Positions 8,027-17,214 of a stretch of DNA of 64,000 nucleotides are shown here, one piece after another (within the stretch, counting starts at the first letter, position 1; each line of letters opens with the position of its first letter). The stretch comes from Billgrantia pellis (GTDB lineage: Bacteria; Pseudomonadota; Gammaproteobacteria; Pseudomonadales; Halomonadaceae), in NCBI RefSeq assembly GCF_008297955.1, contig NZ_VTPY01000005.1, positions 434,001 through 498,000 on the forward strand, given 5' to 3'. The position numbers and the translations under genes were made by a program. Under the pieces are notes generated by a model. That model was not told the origin of the DNA, made no database searches, and saw only the letters and a list, made by a program, of their open reading frames with translations.

Positions 8027-8650
8027 ATGTTCGATATTCGTCCTCGAGCCGAGGGGGCTTCGCCCGGCTTGCGTGCTCGTTACCGGGAGGTGGCGACTTC
8101 CACCCTGGGGCATCTCACCGACTTCGGCGCGATCGCTGGATTGGCTCCCGTACGGCGTCCCGCGCGGCTGCTGGGAAATGCACTGACGGTGCGCATTCCG
8201 CATCTCGACGGCAGCGCGATTCGTCGCGCGCTGGAACTGGCCGAGCCGGGGGACGTGCTGGTGATCGACGTGTCCGGCGACGAGCGGCGCGCCTGCTGGG
8301 GCGAGCTTCGAACCTATGCGGCGCTGCGCAAGGGGTTGGCAGGGGTGGTGACGTCAGGCTGTGTGACCGATATGGCCGAACTCGCCCGCTTGTCGTTGCC
8401 GGTCTACTCCCGGGGCGCTAGCCCATTGACCACCCGCGCACTGGACCTCGAGGGCGAAGTCAATGTGCCGGTCGCCATCGATGGCGTGGCGATTCGCCCG
8501 GGCGACCTGATGATTGGCGATGACGACGGCCTGTTCGCGCTTACCCCGGCACGTGCCGAGGCGCTACTGGCACCCGCGCTCGACAAGCAGGCCGGTGAAG
8601 TGGCGCGGCGCCGGGAGCTGCAAGCCGCCTATCCCGAGTGGTGGCGATGA
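8027..8650 (+). CDS. RraA-family protein (demethylmenaquinone methyltransferase-like fold)
   Basis: A 207-residue RraA/HMG-CHA aldolase superfamily protein. Family marks are GDVLVIDVSGDERRACWGEL (near 80-100), GLAGVVTSGCVTD, the RGASPLTTR segment and PGDLMIGDDDGLF. Members are either class II pyruvate aldolases and oxaloacetate decarboxylases, or RNase E inhibitors (RraA). At the place where aldolases have the Arg-Asp pair this protein reads Thr-Asp (CVTD), so the pyruvate-binding arginine appears lost. It is 32 bases after the permease with a GGAGA ribosome-binding site, as last gene of the plus-strand siderophore operon. Its job there is unknown. Confidence 0.75.
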   Translation: MFDIRPRAEGASPGLRARYREVATSTLGHLTDFGAIAGLAPVRRPARLLGNALTVRIPHLDGSAIRRALELAEPGDVLVIDVSGDERRACWGELRTYAALRKGLAGVVTSGCVTDMAELARLSLPVYSRGASPLTTRALDLEGEVNVPVAIDGVAIRPGDLMIGDDDGLFALTPARAEALLAPALDKQAGEVARRRELQAAYPEWWR

Positions 8651-8665
8651 GGAGAGCGAACAACG

Positions 8666-8692
8666 AAAAAAGGCGGCGCCCAAGGCGCCGCC
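8666..8692 (-). terminator. Rho-independent terminator for the first TonB receptor gene (possibly bidirectional)
   Basis: A perfect 9-bp stem GGCGGCGCC / GGCGCCGCC with loop CAA. On the minus strand it is followed by six T residues (A 8666-8671 on plus). It lies 34 bases beyond the minus-strand stop at 8726, and also just after the RraA-like stop at 8650. Confidence 0.8.
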
Positions 8693-8725
8693 AAACAGTA
8701 AGCCAGGTCCTGCTGGGACAGGCGT

Positions 8726-10867
8726 TCAGAAATCCAACTGATAACCCAGGGTAAAGGTGCGACCGCGACCGGCAAAAAATAGATCATCGTTGACCACCCC
8801 CGCCTGGGAGTAGTAGGTGATGTACTGCTCATCGGTCAGGTTCTCGATACCGAAGGTGGCACGACCCACGGGTAACTGATAGGCCAATGAGGCGTCGACC
8901 AGGGTATAGCCATCAAATTCAAGGTCGGAGTTTGCCGAGTAGCTGCGGTCGAAGTAATGGCTGGCCTGCAGATGGGATGAGAGTGCATCGTTCCAGGCGG
9001 CGCTCCAGCCGAGGCGCAATGTATCCGGCGCCATATTGCGCCCCGTGAGCTTGGTATCGACACGGTCGTCTCCATCGGTGTCGGACTTGCCCTCGGTATG
9101 GGCATATGACAGCTGCAGATCGTGCGTATCATTGAGGCGCATGTCGCCGGAGATCTCGACTCCCCTGATCTCGGTCCTCTCCCGCTCGACTCGGTAGTTA
9201 CCCTGGTCATCGGCCTCGATTCGCTGGCCGAGATCGGAATCGGACTCGAAATAGCTCAGCTCCAGGCCGTAGTCGCCCCAGTCGAAGCGGGCGCCAACCT
9301 CACGGTTATCGGTAACGATAGGGGACAGGTCGACCAAGGTGTCGACGTCCTGCCCCGGATCTTCGACGCCTCGCAGTACGCGGCCTACGTCGGGCATGCC
9401 GAAGCCTTGGGAGTAGTTAGCGAACAGTTGGGCCCAATCGGTGGCCTGGTAGACCAGACCGATATTGAATAGCGTTTCATTGAAGGTTGGCTTGCCGCCG
9501 CCCACGGCTACCAAATCATTCTCGACACTGGTGTCTCTGTCGAGCGTCGAGTAGGAAGCTACGTCGAGCTCGGCCCACTCTTGACGAACGCCGGCATGCA
9601 GAGTCAACGGGTCGGCCAGGCGTAGCTCGCCCTGCAAGAAGGCGGCCGCGCTGTTGAGCGTCGCTTCGGGAGAGTAGGTCCGACCGGTCTGCGTCAGCTC
9701 CTGGACGGTTTCGTCCTGCAGTAAGTCGACGCCGGTGGCCAACGCCAAGCGATCATTGAACAGTCCGTCGCGGCTGAGCGTGAATTTGGCGCCAAGCTTG
9801 TCCGAACGCGTTCGCGACTGATCGTAGAGGGTGTTGCCCGCCTCGTCCTGATAGGGATAGGCTGTCGGATGTGGGCCGAACTGGGCACGGAAGCGCTGGT
9901 GGTAGACCTTGGCATCCAGCTCGTTGCCGAACCAGTCGGCATGGTGATAGGCCAATTGGGTGGTCATGGCCTCATTGTAGGGGGCCTCGCCATTCGGCGT
10001 GCCGCGCTCGGCACTGGTGGGAATCCCCGCGGCCCGATCGCCTGACACGCGGACATAGTCGTTGTCACCTTCCAGTTCGAAGCGATTGATGGAGAAGACG
10101 AGATTTTGATTGTCGTCGATCCAGTAGCCGAGCTTGGCAAAGAGGTCGTAGCTGGTCGAGTCCTGGGTCTCGCCCTGGATGGGATCGATACCGATATTGC
10201 GGCCATTGCCGTCGCGAAAGATCCCACGCTTCTGGTGGGTAACGCCACCAAAAAAGTCCCAGTTTCCCTGCTGGGCGTTGAGCTGGTAACCCAACTTGTG
10301 GCCGAAACCCTCGGAGTCGAGCTCGTCGTCGAAGGTGAGCTGGCTTGAAACCTGATGATTGACACCCCCTCCCTCGGCGCGTTTGGTGACGAAGTTGATG
10401 ATGCCGCCGGTGGCTCCCAGCCCGTGCTCGGCGCTGGCGCCATGGATCACTTCGATGCGCTCGACCATATCGAGATCGATGGTATAGCTGTCCCGGTCGG
10501 CATCGCGCATCGGGTTGGACTGCGGGACGCCGTCGACCAGGAACAGAGCGTCGCGACCACGGAAGGTCTCGCCGGTATTGGAAAGCTTCTGGCGGCTGGG
10601 GGAGTAACCGGGAATCAGGTTGCCGAGGATCTGGCCGCGGTCGCTGGTGATGGCTAGCTGCTGCTCGATCTGCTCGCGAGTAATGACGGTGACCTTCTGT
10701 GGCGTCTTGCCGGCAACGCTGCGGTTGCGGGTGGCGCTGACCACCAGCGGAGACAGATCCGTGGCCGTTTCGTCCGTGGTGGATTGGGCGTGGACCAGGC
10801 CCGGCAGGGTAGAGCCGAGTAGCGCCGGCATCAGCCAGACGATGCGCGTCTTCTTGGGGTAAGTCAT
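8726..10867 (-). CDS. TonB-dependent siderophore receptor 1
   Basis: A 713-residue outer-membrane receptor. A signal peptide ends at VHAQS, and a TonB-box-like stretch (LSPLVVSATRN) follows. The plug domain holds GETFRGRDALFLVDGVPQS and the ERIEVIHGASAEHGLGATGG motif. A 22-strand barrel makes up the rest and the last residue is Phe (LGYQLDF), the usual barrel-assembly signal. It would bind a ferric siderophore and import it using TonB energy. It is monocistronic, with a Fur-like box 68 bases upstream of the start and a strong terminator downstream. The ligand is not predictable from sequence alone. Confidence 0.9.
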   Translation of the reverse strand: MTYPKKTRIVWLMPALLGSTLPGLVHAQSTTDETATDLSPLVVSATRNRSVAGKTPQKVTVITREQIEQQLAITSDRGQILGNLIPGYSPSRQKLSNTGETFRGRDALFLVDGVPQSNPMRDADRDSYTIDLDMVERIEVIHGASAEHGLGATGGIINFVTKRAEGGGVNHQVSSQLTFDDELDSEGFGHKLGYQLNAQQGNWDFFGGVTHQKRGIFRDGNGRNIGIDPIQGETQDSTSYDLFAKLGYWIDDNQNLVFSINRFELEGDNDYVRVSGDRAAGIPTSAERGTPNGEAPYNEAMTTQLAYHHADWFGNELDAKVYHQRFRAQFGPHPTAYPYQDEAGNTLYDQSRTRSDKLGAKFTLSRDGLFNDRLALATGVDLLQDETVQELTQTGRTYSPEATLNSAAAFLQGELRLADPLTLHAGVRQEWAELDVASYSTLDRDTSVENDLVAVGGGKPTFNETLFNIGLVYQATDWAQLFANYSQGFGMPDVGRVLRGVEDPGQDVDTLVDLSPIVTDNREVGARFDWGDYGLELSYFESDSDLGQRIEADDQGNYRVERERTEIRGVEISGDMRLNDTHDLQLSYAHTEGKSDTDGDDRVDTKLTGRNMAPDTLRLGWSAAWNDALSSHLQASHYFDRSYSANSDLEFDGYTLVDASLAYQLPVGRATFGIENLTDEQYITYYSQAGVVNDDLFFAGRGRTFTLGYQLDF

Positions 10868-10934
10868 GCTGCGATTCCCTTGCTAGGTATGGAGTGTCGG
10901 GCCTCGACGCGGGTGAGGCTTTTATTTGATGAAA

Positions 10935-10953
10935 CTCAATGATAATTCTTATT
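10935..10953 (-). promoter_or_regulatory. Fur box upstream of TonB receptor 1
   Basis: The plus-strand sequence CTCAATGATAATTCTTATT matches the Fur consensus at 13 of 19 positions, including an unbroken AATGATAAT. It is in an AT-rich patch (10921-10970) that stands out against the high-GC surroundings and lies about 70 bases upstream of the ATG at 10867, where a promoter is expected. Confidence 0.65.
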
Positions 10954-11016
10954 ATTTGCAACATCAATAAGATTGCATCGGCCCGGCAAGCCGACTTCCG
11001 GCTGGCTGTTCGACGG

Positions 11017-11042
11017 GCACGCCCGGCATTGGCCGGGCGTGC
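11017..11042 (-). terminator. Hairpin after TonB receptor 2, probable terminator
   Basis: A perfect 10-bp inverted repeat GCACGCCCGG / CCGGGCGTGC with a six-base loop, 21 bases past the minus-strand stop at 11063. There is no T run on the minus strand, only a short TTT on the plus side. A terminator role is likely from position only. Confidence 0.5.
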
Positions 11043-11062
11043 TTTCGTATAATGAGTGTCCG

Positions 11063-13162
11063 TCAGAAGGCGTAGCTGAGGGTGGCGCTGACACTGCGTT
11101 CGGCGCCGAAGTAGCAGTAGTTGAGGTCGTAGCAGGACGCCACGTATTCCTTGTCTAGTAGGTTGGTGGCATTCAAGCGGGCCGATACACCCTCCAGGCC
11201 TACCCGGCCCAGGTCGTATCCCAGGGTGGCGTCGACCAGGGTGTAGTCGGGAACCTTGCGGGTGTTCTGCTCGTCCGCGTAAATGTCGGCGTGATAGCGT
11301 ATTCCAAGCCCGGCATCGACGCCGCCTAGCATGCCCTGGTCGAAGGTATAGAAGCCCCAGACGGAAGCCTGGTGTTTAGGTGACTGGTTGGTGCGATTGC
11401 CTTCGGTGCCGTCTTCGGCCCGGCGGTAGCTGGCGTCGATATAGCTGTATCCAGCTTGCATGCGCAAATTGTCGGTAGGGTGAGCCAGCGCCTCGAGTTC
11501 CACGCCGCGGGATTCGATCTCGCCGACCGCGCTGAAAAAGCTTTCGTTGGGATCCTTGGTGGCTACGTTTTGCTGAGAAATGTGAAAGAACGCCACGCTG
11601 TAACGATCTTCGCTGCCCGTCGGCTGATACTTGAGACCGGCTTCCACCTGCTCGCCTTCGGTGGGGGCAAGAATGTCGCCCGACTCGTCAGCCACACCGT
11701 TCGGCGAGAACGACGTAGTGTAGTTGATGAAGGGCGACAGGCCATTGTCGAAGGCATACAGCAGGCCGGCCCGTCCGCTGAATTGGGTATCATCGAGCGA
11801 TTCGTGGATATTCTGGAGGTAATCCCCGTTGCGAATCTCCACCCGATCGTAGCGACCTCCTAACATGGCATGCCAGTTGCCGAAACGGGCCTGATTCTGA
11901 AGATAGGCGCCGACCTGCTCGAGATCCCGATCCTGTCGATAGAACGGGGCAACGCCGAGGGGGGTGGCACCGTATTCGGGGGCGAACGCATCGAGAGGGG
12001 GGAGACCACCGAACGATTCATTTCGACGTGTCGTGCGCTGCTGGTAATCGGCACCTAACAGTGTGGTATGGTCAATGTCACCTATCGCGAAGTCGGCCTG
12101 TAATTGGTTGTCGACTACCCAGGCCTTGAGATCCTCTTCGGCGTCCAAGTACCCGCGATTGAGTTGCGTTTCGTTGGCCCAGGTTCCGGCATAGTAGGCT
12201 TGCTCGTTGACGACATCCGCCTCTAGATAGCGCAACTTGTGACGCCCCGTCCAGGTGTCGCTGAAACGGTGCTCGAGCTCATAGCCGATCATGGCCATCT
12301 CGCGCTCGTACCGGTCGTGTTCCGCTTCGCCCTCGAAGAAATTTCGCGAAATCCTGCGTCCATGACGTGTTTCCACCGCGCCTTCATAAGGCAAGCCCCC
12401 GTGATAACCACCCTCAGGATCGCGCTGCAGGTAGGCATGCAAGGTCAGGCTGGTGGTGTCGGTGACGTCCCAGGTAATAGCCGGGGCCAAGGCATAGCGT
12501 TTCTCCTCGACGGGGCCGAACTGTGTATCCGAAGCGCTGGCCAGGCCGGTCAGGCGGTAGGCCACGCGACGTTCTGCGTCCAATGGACCGGTCAGGTCGA
12601 ACGCGACACGGCGCTGCTCGAGGTTACCTATGCCCAGGCGAAGCTCACCGCTACGCTGGAATTCGGGCCGCTTGCTGGTCATTGCCACCAGACCGCCCGG
12701 AGAGGCGCGACCATAGAGGACCGATGCGGGACCCTTGACCACTTCGATACGCTCGAGGAAATAAGGGTCGACGGACATAGAGCTGTAGGCGCCGCTGTCG
12801 CCCATGACCTTGAGGCCGTCAAGAAACGTGTTGTTGACGCTGCCATCGGCGAAGCCCCGCAGAACGAGGTAGTCGTAGCGATTCGAAGCGCCGATCTGGT
12901 TGGTGAAAACGCCCGGGGTATAGTCGACGGCACGCTGGACGCTGCGGACACCGCGGGCTTCCCACTCGTCTCGTGTCACTACTGACGTGGCTTGGGGCGT
13001 TTCGTTGAAAGGCGTTTCGGTCTTGGTGGCGGCCTGGCCGGTAACGGTCAAGGCTTCCAGGCTTTCGGCCTGCGTCTCCACAGGCTGTTGAGCCTGGGCA
13101 TGGCTCGCGACGAGGATGGACGCGAGCGAGATACTCAGTGCCAGTGGGCGGGGAGTCGGCAT
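11063..13162 (-). CDS. TonB-dependent siderophore receptor 2 (FhuA/FoxA-like type)
   Basis: A 699-residue receptor of the TonB-siderophore type. A signal peptide ends at SHAQA, and EALTVTGQ follows as the TonB-box region. The plug has PFNETPQATSVVTRDE, then DYLVLRGFADGS and ERIEVVKGPASVLYGRASPGG, all typical of hydroxamate/ferrichrome-like receptors. The barrel ends in a C-terminal Phe (LSYAF). It contains two cysteines near the end (SCYDLNYC) that may form a disulfide in the last extracellular loop. A Fur-like box lies 29 bases upstream of the start. It may import a siderophore made by others (xenosiderophore). Confidence 0.9.
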   Translation of the reverse strand: MPTPRPLALSISLASILVASHAQAQQPVETQAESLEALTVTGQAATKTETPFNETPQATSVVTRDEWEARGVRSVQRAVDYTPGVFTNQIGASNRYDYLVLRGFADGSVNNTFLDGLKVMGDSGAYSSMSVDPYFLERIEVVKGPASVLYGRASPGGLVAMTSKRPEFQRSGELRLGIGNLEQRRVAFDLTGPLDAERRVAYRLTGLASASDTQFGPVEEKRYALAPAITWDVTDTTSLTLHAYLQRDPEGGYHGGLPYEGAVETRHGRRISRNFFEGEAEHDRYEREMAMIGYELEHRFSDTWTGRHKLRYLEADVVNEQAYYAGTWANETQLNRGYLDAEEDLKAWVVDNQLQADFAIGDIDHTTLLGADYQQRTTRRNESFGGLPPLDAFAPEYGATPLGVAPFYRQDRDLEQVGAYLQNQARFGNWHAMLGGRYDRVEIRNGDYLQNIHESLDDTQFSGRAGLLYAFDNGLSPFINYTTSFSPNGVADESGDILAPTEGEQVEAGLKYQPTGSEDRYSVAFFHISQQNVATKDPNESFFSAVGEIESRGVELEALAHPTDNLRMQAGYSYIDASYRRAEDGTEGNRTNQSPKHQASVWGFYTFDQGMLGGVDAGLGIRYHADIYADEQNTRKVPDYTLVDATLGYDLGRVGLEGVSARLNATNLLDKEYVASCYDLNYCYFGAERSVSATLSYAF

Positions 13163-13190
13163 GAAGGTTCCTCTACGGAATTTCTCATCA

Positions 13191-13209
13191 GGTAATGAGA
13201 ATTATTCCT
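13191..13209 (-). promoter_or_regulatory. Fur box upstream of TonB receptor 2
   Basis: Plus-strand GGTAATGAGAATTATTCCT matches the Fur consensus at about 13 of 19 positions. It lies in the 79-base gap between the AraC-type gene and receptor 2, immediately before the receptor's start at 13162, so receptor 2 probably has its own iron-regulated promoter. Confidence 0.55.
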
Positions 13210-13241
13210 TGTATTCGGCAGTGCTGTCCTATGCCGTTTGC

Positions 13242-14201
13242 TCAGCTTTCTCTTCGGGGCGCTCGGTTTACGCGGCGCAGGGAACTCGGCGGATAGCCAT
13301 AGTGCAGGCGGAAGGCCGTGGTGAAATTGTTGGCATGCCGATAGCCGGCGCACTGGGCGACGCGCTCCACACCATGCCCTTGCAACAGCAGCTCGTGAGC
13401 GAGCTTGAGGCGCCTTTCGCGCAAGTATTCGAAGATGGAGCAGCCGTATGCTGCCTGAAACTTGCGGCGCAGGGTGGCCGGGCTCATCGAAGCCAGTTCG
13501 GCCAGTGCCGCGAGGCTGTGGGGTTGGGCAGGCTGCTCATGCAACTGCCGATGGACTCGTTCAAGACGCTGCCTTTCGCCAGGGGGAATCCGGACGTCGG
13601 AGGCACTTGCGTCATGCGGCAGCCCGTGAGCCAGCAGCTGTAGGCCCAAACCTTCCCACTGCAAGTTCAAGGCCGCCTCGCTGAGAGGGGAGGACAAGGC
13701 TTGTTCCAGAGCCTGCGGCAGGAGAGGGGGAAGCACCCAGGCATGCATGCTCGACCTATGGCGGGGCAGAGAGGCACCGAGCTCGGCCAGGCGAGGTGCG
13801 TCGAGGGCCAACGTCAGGGCGCGTATGCGTTGGCCGGGTGGCTGAATGGCTTGCAATCCTTGTTGAGTATCCAGCGTGACGCTCAAGGCCATGCCTTTAG
13901 TCAGATTCAGACGCTGCTCGCCCAGCTTCACCTCGGCTCGGCCTTCGAGCATGACGATGATGGACAGAGGGATGGGGCGGCGTGAGCGGGAATCGTAGCG
14001 TTGCAGGACTTCAATGTCGGAGGTGACGAGCTGCATTCCTCGTGCGGGGGCCAATTCCTGAATGTGCCCCCGTATCACCGAGGTACGCTGTGCAGCGCGC
14101 ATTGGGAGCGTAGGGAAGCGATAGTCGATACCGTAGCGTTCACCGTAGGTACGCAGATCTTGTGGTGTATGCTGTCGGGTGGCTTGAGCAAGTTGGGTCA
14201 C
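13242..14201 (-). CDS. AraC-family transcriptional regulator (PchR-like)
   Basis: A 319-residue regulator. The C-terminal 100 residues hold two helix-turn-helix motifs: SLAALAELASMSPATLRRKF and VERVAQCAGYRHANNFTTAF, ending in YGYPPSSLRR. The N-terminal part is a cupin-like effector domain. Siderophore-responsive AraC regulators of this type (PchR, AlcR, YbtA) activate receptor and synthesis genes when the ferric siderophore is present. The frame is open further upstream, but GTG 14201 was chosen: it overlaps the fhuF stop (GTGA) and has GGAG eight bases before it. It is the third gene of the receptor 3-fhuF operon. Confidence 0.85.
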   Translation of the reverse strand: MTQLAQATRQHTPQDLRTYGERYGIDYRFPTLPMRAAQRTSVIRGHIQELAPARGMQLVTSDIEVLQRYDSRSRRPIPLSIIVMLEGRAEVKLGEQRLNLTKGMALSVTLDTQQGLQAIQPPGQRIRALTLALDAPRLAELGASLPRHRSSMHAWVLPPLLPQALEQALSSPLSEAALNLQWEGLGLQLLAHGLPHDASASDVRIPPGERQRLERVHRQLHEQPAQPHSLAALAELASMSPATLRRKFQAAYGCSIFEYLRERRLKLAHELLLQGHGVERVAQCAGYRHANNFTTAFRLHYGYPPSSLRRVNRAPRRES

Positions 14202-14977
14202 GAGGCGGCTCCGTGCTTCGGCTCGCGAGTGCGGCAGGTCAGTGGGCAATTGCCGCAGTAACCATGCTCGCCGATCAGGTAGCGAATGCAGCAGAGACGA
14301 CGTACCCGCTGTGGACCGTCGCCGTCGCCGTCGGGCAGGTAACGCACGGGACGATAGAGTGGGTTACGCCGGCCGTCGGGAAGAGTGGCGTCTTCCAACA
14401 GGGCAAGCGCTGGCGCATTGACTTCCGGTAGTGCCAACGGGTGGTGCGCAAGCGCACGGGCGAAGTGCTCGAAATAGTTGCCGGCATTGCTCCAGAACAC
14501 CTTGGGCGAGGCGCCGCTGAGGTTGGCCAAGGCCTCGATCAGCGGCGTCAGGTGGCCGTCGATAAAGGTCGCGAAGCGCCGTGGGCTCTCTCGCGTGTCC
14601 AGTGGTCGGCCTTCATGGCGCAGCAACAAACCCGTCGTCTGGCCGTATCGATCCTGCGCCACGCGCAAGCTGTCGAGACCCAAGGGCAGATCGCGCTCCA
14701 GCACCAGATTGGCGGCCAGACCGGTCGCCAACACGCTGCTGAAATGCCATTTCGACCACAACGATGCCACGGCGCGGCGATCACCATGGCCATGGCGTCG
14801 ACCGAAGCGCGTCAGGAGCTCGTCGAGATAAAAGGGGTCGAGCAGCGACGCCCCCATCGCACCGTCTGTCGTCTCGTCGTGCCACAGGCGAGCCGGTGTC
14901 AGGCCCTCCAGCGGCCCGACGTAAAGCTGGGGCAAGACATAGGGCATGGGGTCGTCCACGACGGCTAGCCGGGGCAT
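14198..14977 (-). CDS. Ferric-siderophore reductase, FhuF-like (2Fe-2S)
   Basis: A 259-residue protein close in length to E. coli FhuF (262). The C-terminus has the cysteine pattern CCIRYL...CGNC...C, the unusual C-C-x10-C-x2-C ligand set of FhuF's [2Fe-2S] cluster. FhuF reduces the ferric iron of imported siderophores in the cytoplasm so iron is released. The start is ATG 14977, 11 bases after the receptor 3 stop, with TGAGGC as ribosome-binding site. The longer open frame upstream overlaps the receptor gene and was not used. It is coupled to the AraC gene downstream. Confidence 0.85.
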   Translation of the reverse strand: MPRLAVVDDPMPYVLPQLYVGPLEGLTPARLWHDETTDGAMGASLLDPFYLDELLTRFGRRHGHGDRRAVASLWSKWHFSSVLATGLAANLVLERDLPLGLDSLRVAQDRYGQTTGLLLRHEGRPLDTRESPRRFATFIDGHLTPLIEALANLSGASPKVFWSNAGNYFEHFARALAHHPLALPEVNAPALALLEDATLPDGRRNPLYRPVRYLPDGDGDGPQRVRRLCCIRYLIGEHGYCGNCPLTCRTREPKHGAAS

Positions 14978-14988
14978 GTGCTTGTGCC

Positions 14989-17133
14989 TCAGTAGTCGAC
15001 CGACCAGGTCAGGGTGTAGGTGCGGCCCCGACCTTGATAATCGTACAGATACTCGGGGCCATAGTAGGGCGAATAGAACATCGCGGCGCGTTGTCCCCAT
15101 ACGGTCGAGTCGTTTTCATCCAGCAGGTTCTGCACGCCGAGGCTGAACTTGCCGAAATCGGTCTGTTGGCTGAGGGCCAAGTCCAAGGTGGTGTTGCCCT
15201 CTATCTTCCTGTCGGCGCTATCCTCAAGATCGAAGGTATGGTTGGCCTGGAGCCGCGCCGAGCGGACATGGTCCGACCAGCCGACGAAGGCCGTGGCCGA
15301 GGAGAGAGAAGCATAGCGAGCGTCACGCTTCTCCCAGTCTCCGCCATCGTTCTTCTGCTCGGAACGCACCAGGTGCAGGGTACCGCCGGCCTCGATGCCA
15401 TTGTCGAAGTAGCGAGTCACCGCACCTTCAAGCCCGTAGTCGCGCTTCTTCTCGTCGATGACAGTGACGCTCAGGTCCTCGGCATTTTCCACTGCCTTGT
15501 CGGACCAGGCGTAATACATCGCCGCTTGAGTCACCCAGTCGCCGCCACGATAGCGCCAGCCCAGCTCGACCTGATCGGTCTCGATAGCGGACAGCGGATT
15601 GTTGGCAACGCTGACATCAGGGCTCTTGCCGTAATATTTGGCTGGGTCGGGCAGCTCGAAACCTTGGCTGTAGCGCAGCCAGCTCTGCGTGCCGTTCCCG
15701 ACATCATAGAGGGCACTGGCGTTGAGCAGGGTGGTGTCGTAGTCGTTCGCGCCACCGGGAATGCCATTGAAGTCATCGACCTTCACGTCCGAGTGCTGGC
15801 GGCGCACGCCGGCCGAGAGCTTGAGTGCCTCGCTTGCCTGCCAGTCGCTCTGGAGGAAGGCAGAGTAGGAGTCGATCCGGTAGCCGGGATAGCGTGGGGA
15901 AACGTCTACTTGCTGCTGTACCAGGCCGCCGGTGGCGTCGGATACGGCCTGGTCGAAATTCATCTGGCTGGCATCGAAACTTTCGCGGTCCAGATCCAGG
16001 CCATAGACGAGCGATACATTATTAGTGAGGCGGGTGTCGAACAGCGCCTTGATCCCGCTCAGATCTGTATTTTGCTTAGAGGTGCCGAAGCCATACTGAT
16101 GAACCGTCTCTCCTAAATCCCAGCGCCCATTGGTGTTGGAATCCGTATAATCCTCAACGTAGGGAAATGCTCTGAAACTGGCCTCCTCCTCGCGATGAAA
16201 GGCCTGCAGGTAGAAATCCTGGCCCAACAGGTCGGCATGGTGATACTGCAGGTTGATCATGCGACGATCGGTGGCCGGGTCCCGGTCGGAACGATAGCCG
16301 TTGCGAATCTCGGCGTTCTCGAGGTTGGGTGTGGCCGCATCGAGGTTGGGAAAGTAGACCCCACGATCGCCCTCGAAGCGCGAGCGATAGAGTTGAGCGC
16401 CCAGCTCCAGGGTCTGGTCATCGTCCAGCAGGAACGTCAGGTTGCCGAGCACGTCGATGCTGCGATTGTTCTGAAGGTCGGTTTGAGCCAGGTCGGGAAA
16501 GATTTCCTCGCCGTTACCGTCGTAGTGGCGTCCGTTATCTTGGTAGGCCGTGCCGAGGTAGGCCTGAACACGATCGTTACCACCGCTGATCGACTGAGCG
16601 ATGCGTCGATCAAGATCGTCGCTGTCGCCGAAGCCACTGGTAAGTCCGGCTTCAGTGCGCCAATCGGGGCCGCCGACATCCCCTGTACGCGTAATAATAT
16701 TGATGATGCCGCCGGTCGCACCGCCGCCGTAAAGGCTGTTGGCACCGGAGAGCACTTCGATGCGTTCGATGTTGAACGGATCGATGGAATCGAACTGGCG
16801 GGAGAGACCGCGCGAGCTGTTCATGGACACGCCATCGATCAGGACCTGGACGGACCTGCCACGCAGGTTCTGGCCATAGTTGGTGCGCCCCTGAGGCGCC
16901 ATGTCCAGCCCCGGCACCAGGCGGCCCAATGCTGTCTTGAGGTCGGCACCGGCCTCGATCTGCTGCTGGAGTTCTTCCTTCTCGATGAGCCAGGCGGCGC
17001 CGGGAATCTGGCTTATCTGGGTCGGCGTGCGCGAACCTACTATCACCATGGTTTCCTGTTGCTCTTGGGCCTGGAGCGGCAGGGCAGCGGCCCCGGCAAC
17101 GAGGGCGACGCAAATCGAATGACGATGGTTCAT
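14989..17133 (-). CDS. TonB-dependent siderophore receptor 3, IutA/AleB-like (hydroxycarboxylate siderophores)
   Basis: A 714-residue receptor. A signal peptide ends at LPLQAQ. The plug reads GRLVPGLDMAPQGRTNYGQN, then LRGRSVQVLIDGVSMNSSRG, SRQFDSIDPFNIERIEVLSG and GGGATGGIINIITR. This plug pattern is that of aerobactin-type receptors (IutA) and the related staphyloferrin B and rhizobactin receptors, which fits the SbnG/SbnH-like genes nearby. The last residue is Tyr (TWSVDY), an accepted barrel signal. The start is ATG 17133 with AAGGGA seven bases upstream; the longer frame adds 25 residues without a signal-like start. It is first gene of an operon with fhuF and the AraC gene. Confidence 0.88.
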   Translation of the reverse strand: MNHRHSICVALVAGAAALPLQAQEQQETMVIVGSRTPTQISQIPGAAWLIEKEELQQQIEAGADLKTALGRLVPGLDMAPQGRTNYGQNLRGRSVQVLIDGVSMNSSRGLSRQFDSIDPFNIERIEVLSGANSLYGGGATGGIINIITRTGDVGGPDWRTEAGLTSGFGDSDDLDRRIAQSISGGNDRVQAYLGTAYQDNGRHYDGNGEEIFPDLAQTDLQNNRSIDVLGNLTFLLDDDQTLELGAQLYRSRFEGDRGVYFPNLDAATPNLENAEIRNGYRSDRDPATDRRMINLQYHHADLLGQDFYLQAFHREEEASFRAFPYVEDYTDSNTNGRWDLGETVHQYGFGTSKQNTDLSGIKALFDTRLTNNVSLVYGLDLDRESFDASQMNFDQAVSDATGGLVQQQVDVSPRYPGYRIDSYSAFLQSDWQASEALKLSAGVRRQHSDVKVDDFNGIPGGANDYDTTLLNASALYDVGNGTQSWLRYSQGFELPDPAKYYGKSPDVSVANNPLSAIETDQVELGWRYRGGDWVTQAAMYYAWSDKAVENAEDLSVTVIDEKKRDYGLEGAVTRYFDNGIEAGGTLHLVRSEQKNDGGDWEKRDARYASLSSATAFVGWSDHVRSARLQANHTFDLEDSADRKIEGNTTLDLALSQQTDFGKFSLGVQNLLDENDSTVWGQRAAMFYSPYYGPEYLYDYQGRGRTYTLTWSVDY

Positions 17134-17214
17134 CTTGGTCCCTTGCTGGTTTTTTGGCGAGTGCTCTGGGTGGCCTCGCTCAGCGGAAGCAAGCATAGCA
17201 GCAGACATTCAAAT

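Noticed and set aside
14202..14249. Upstream TTG start for the AraC-type gene
   Set aside because: It would overlap fhuF by 52 bases and has no ribosome-binding site; GTG 14201 has a GGAG and a four-base stop-start overlap.
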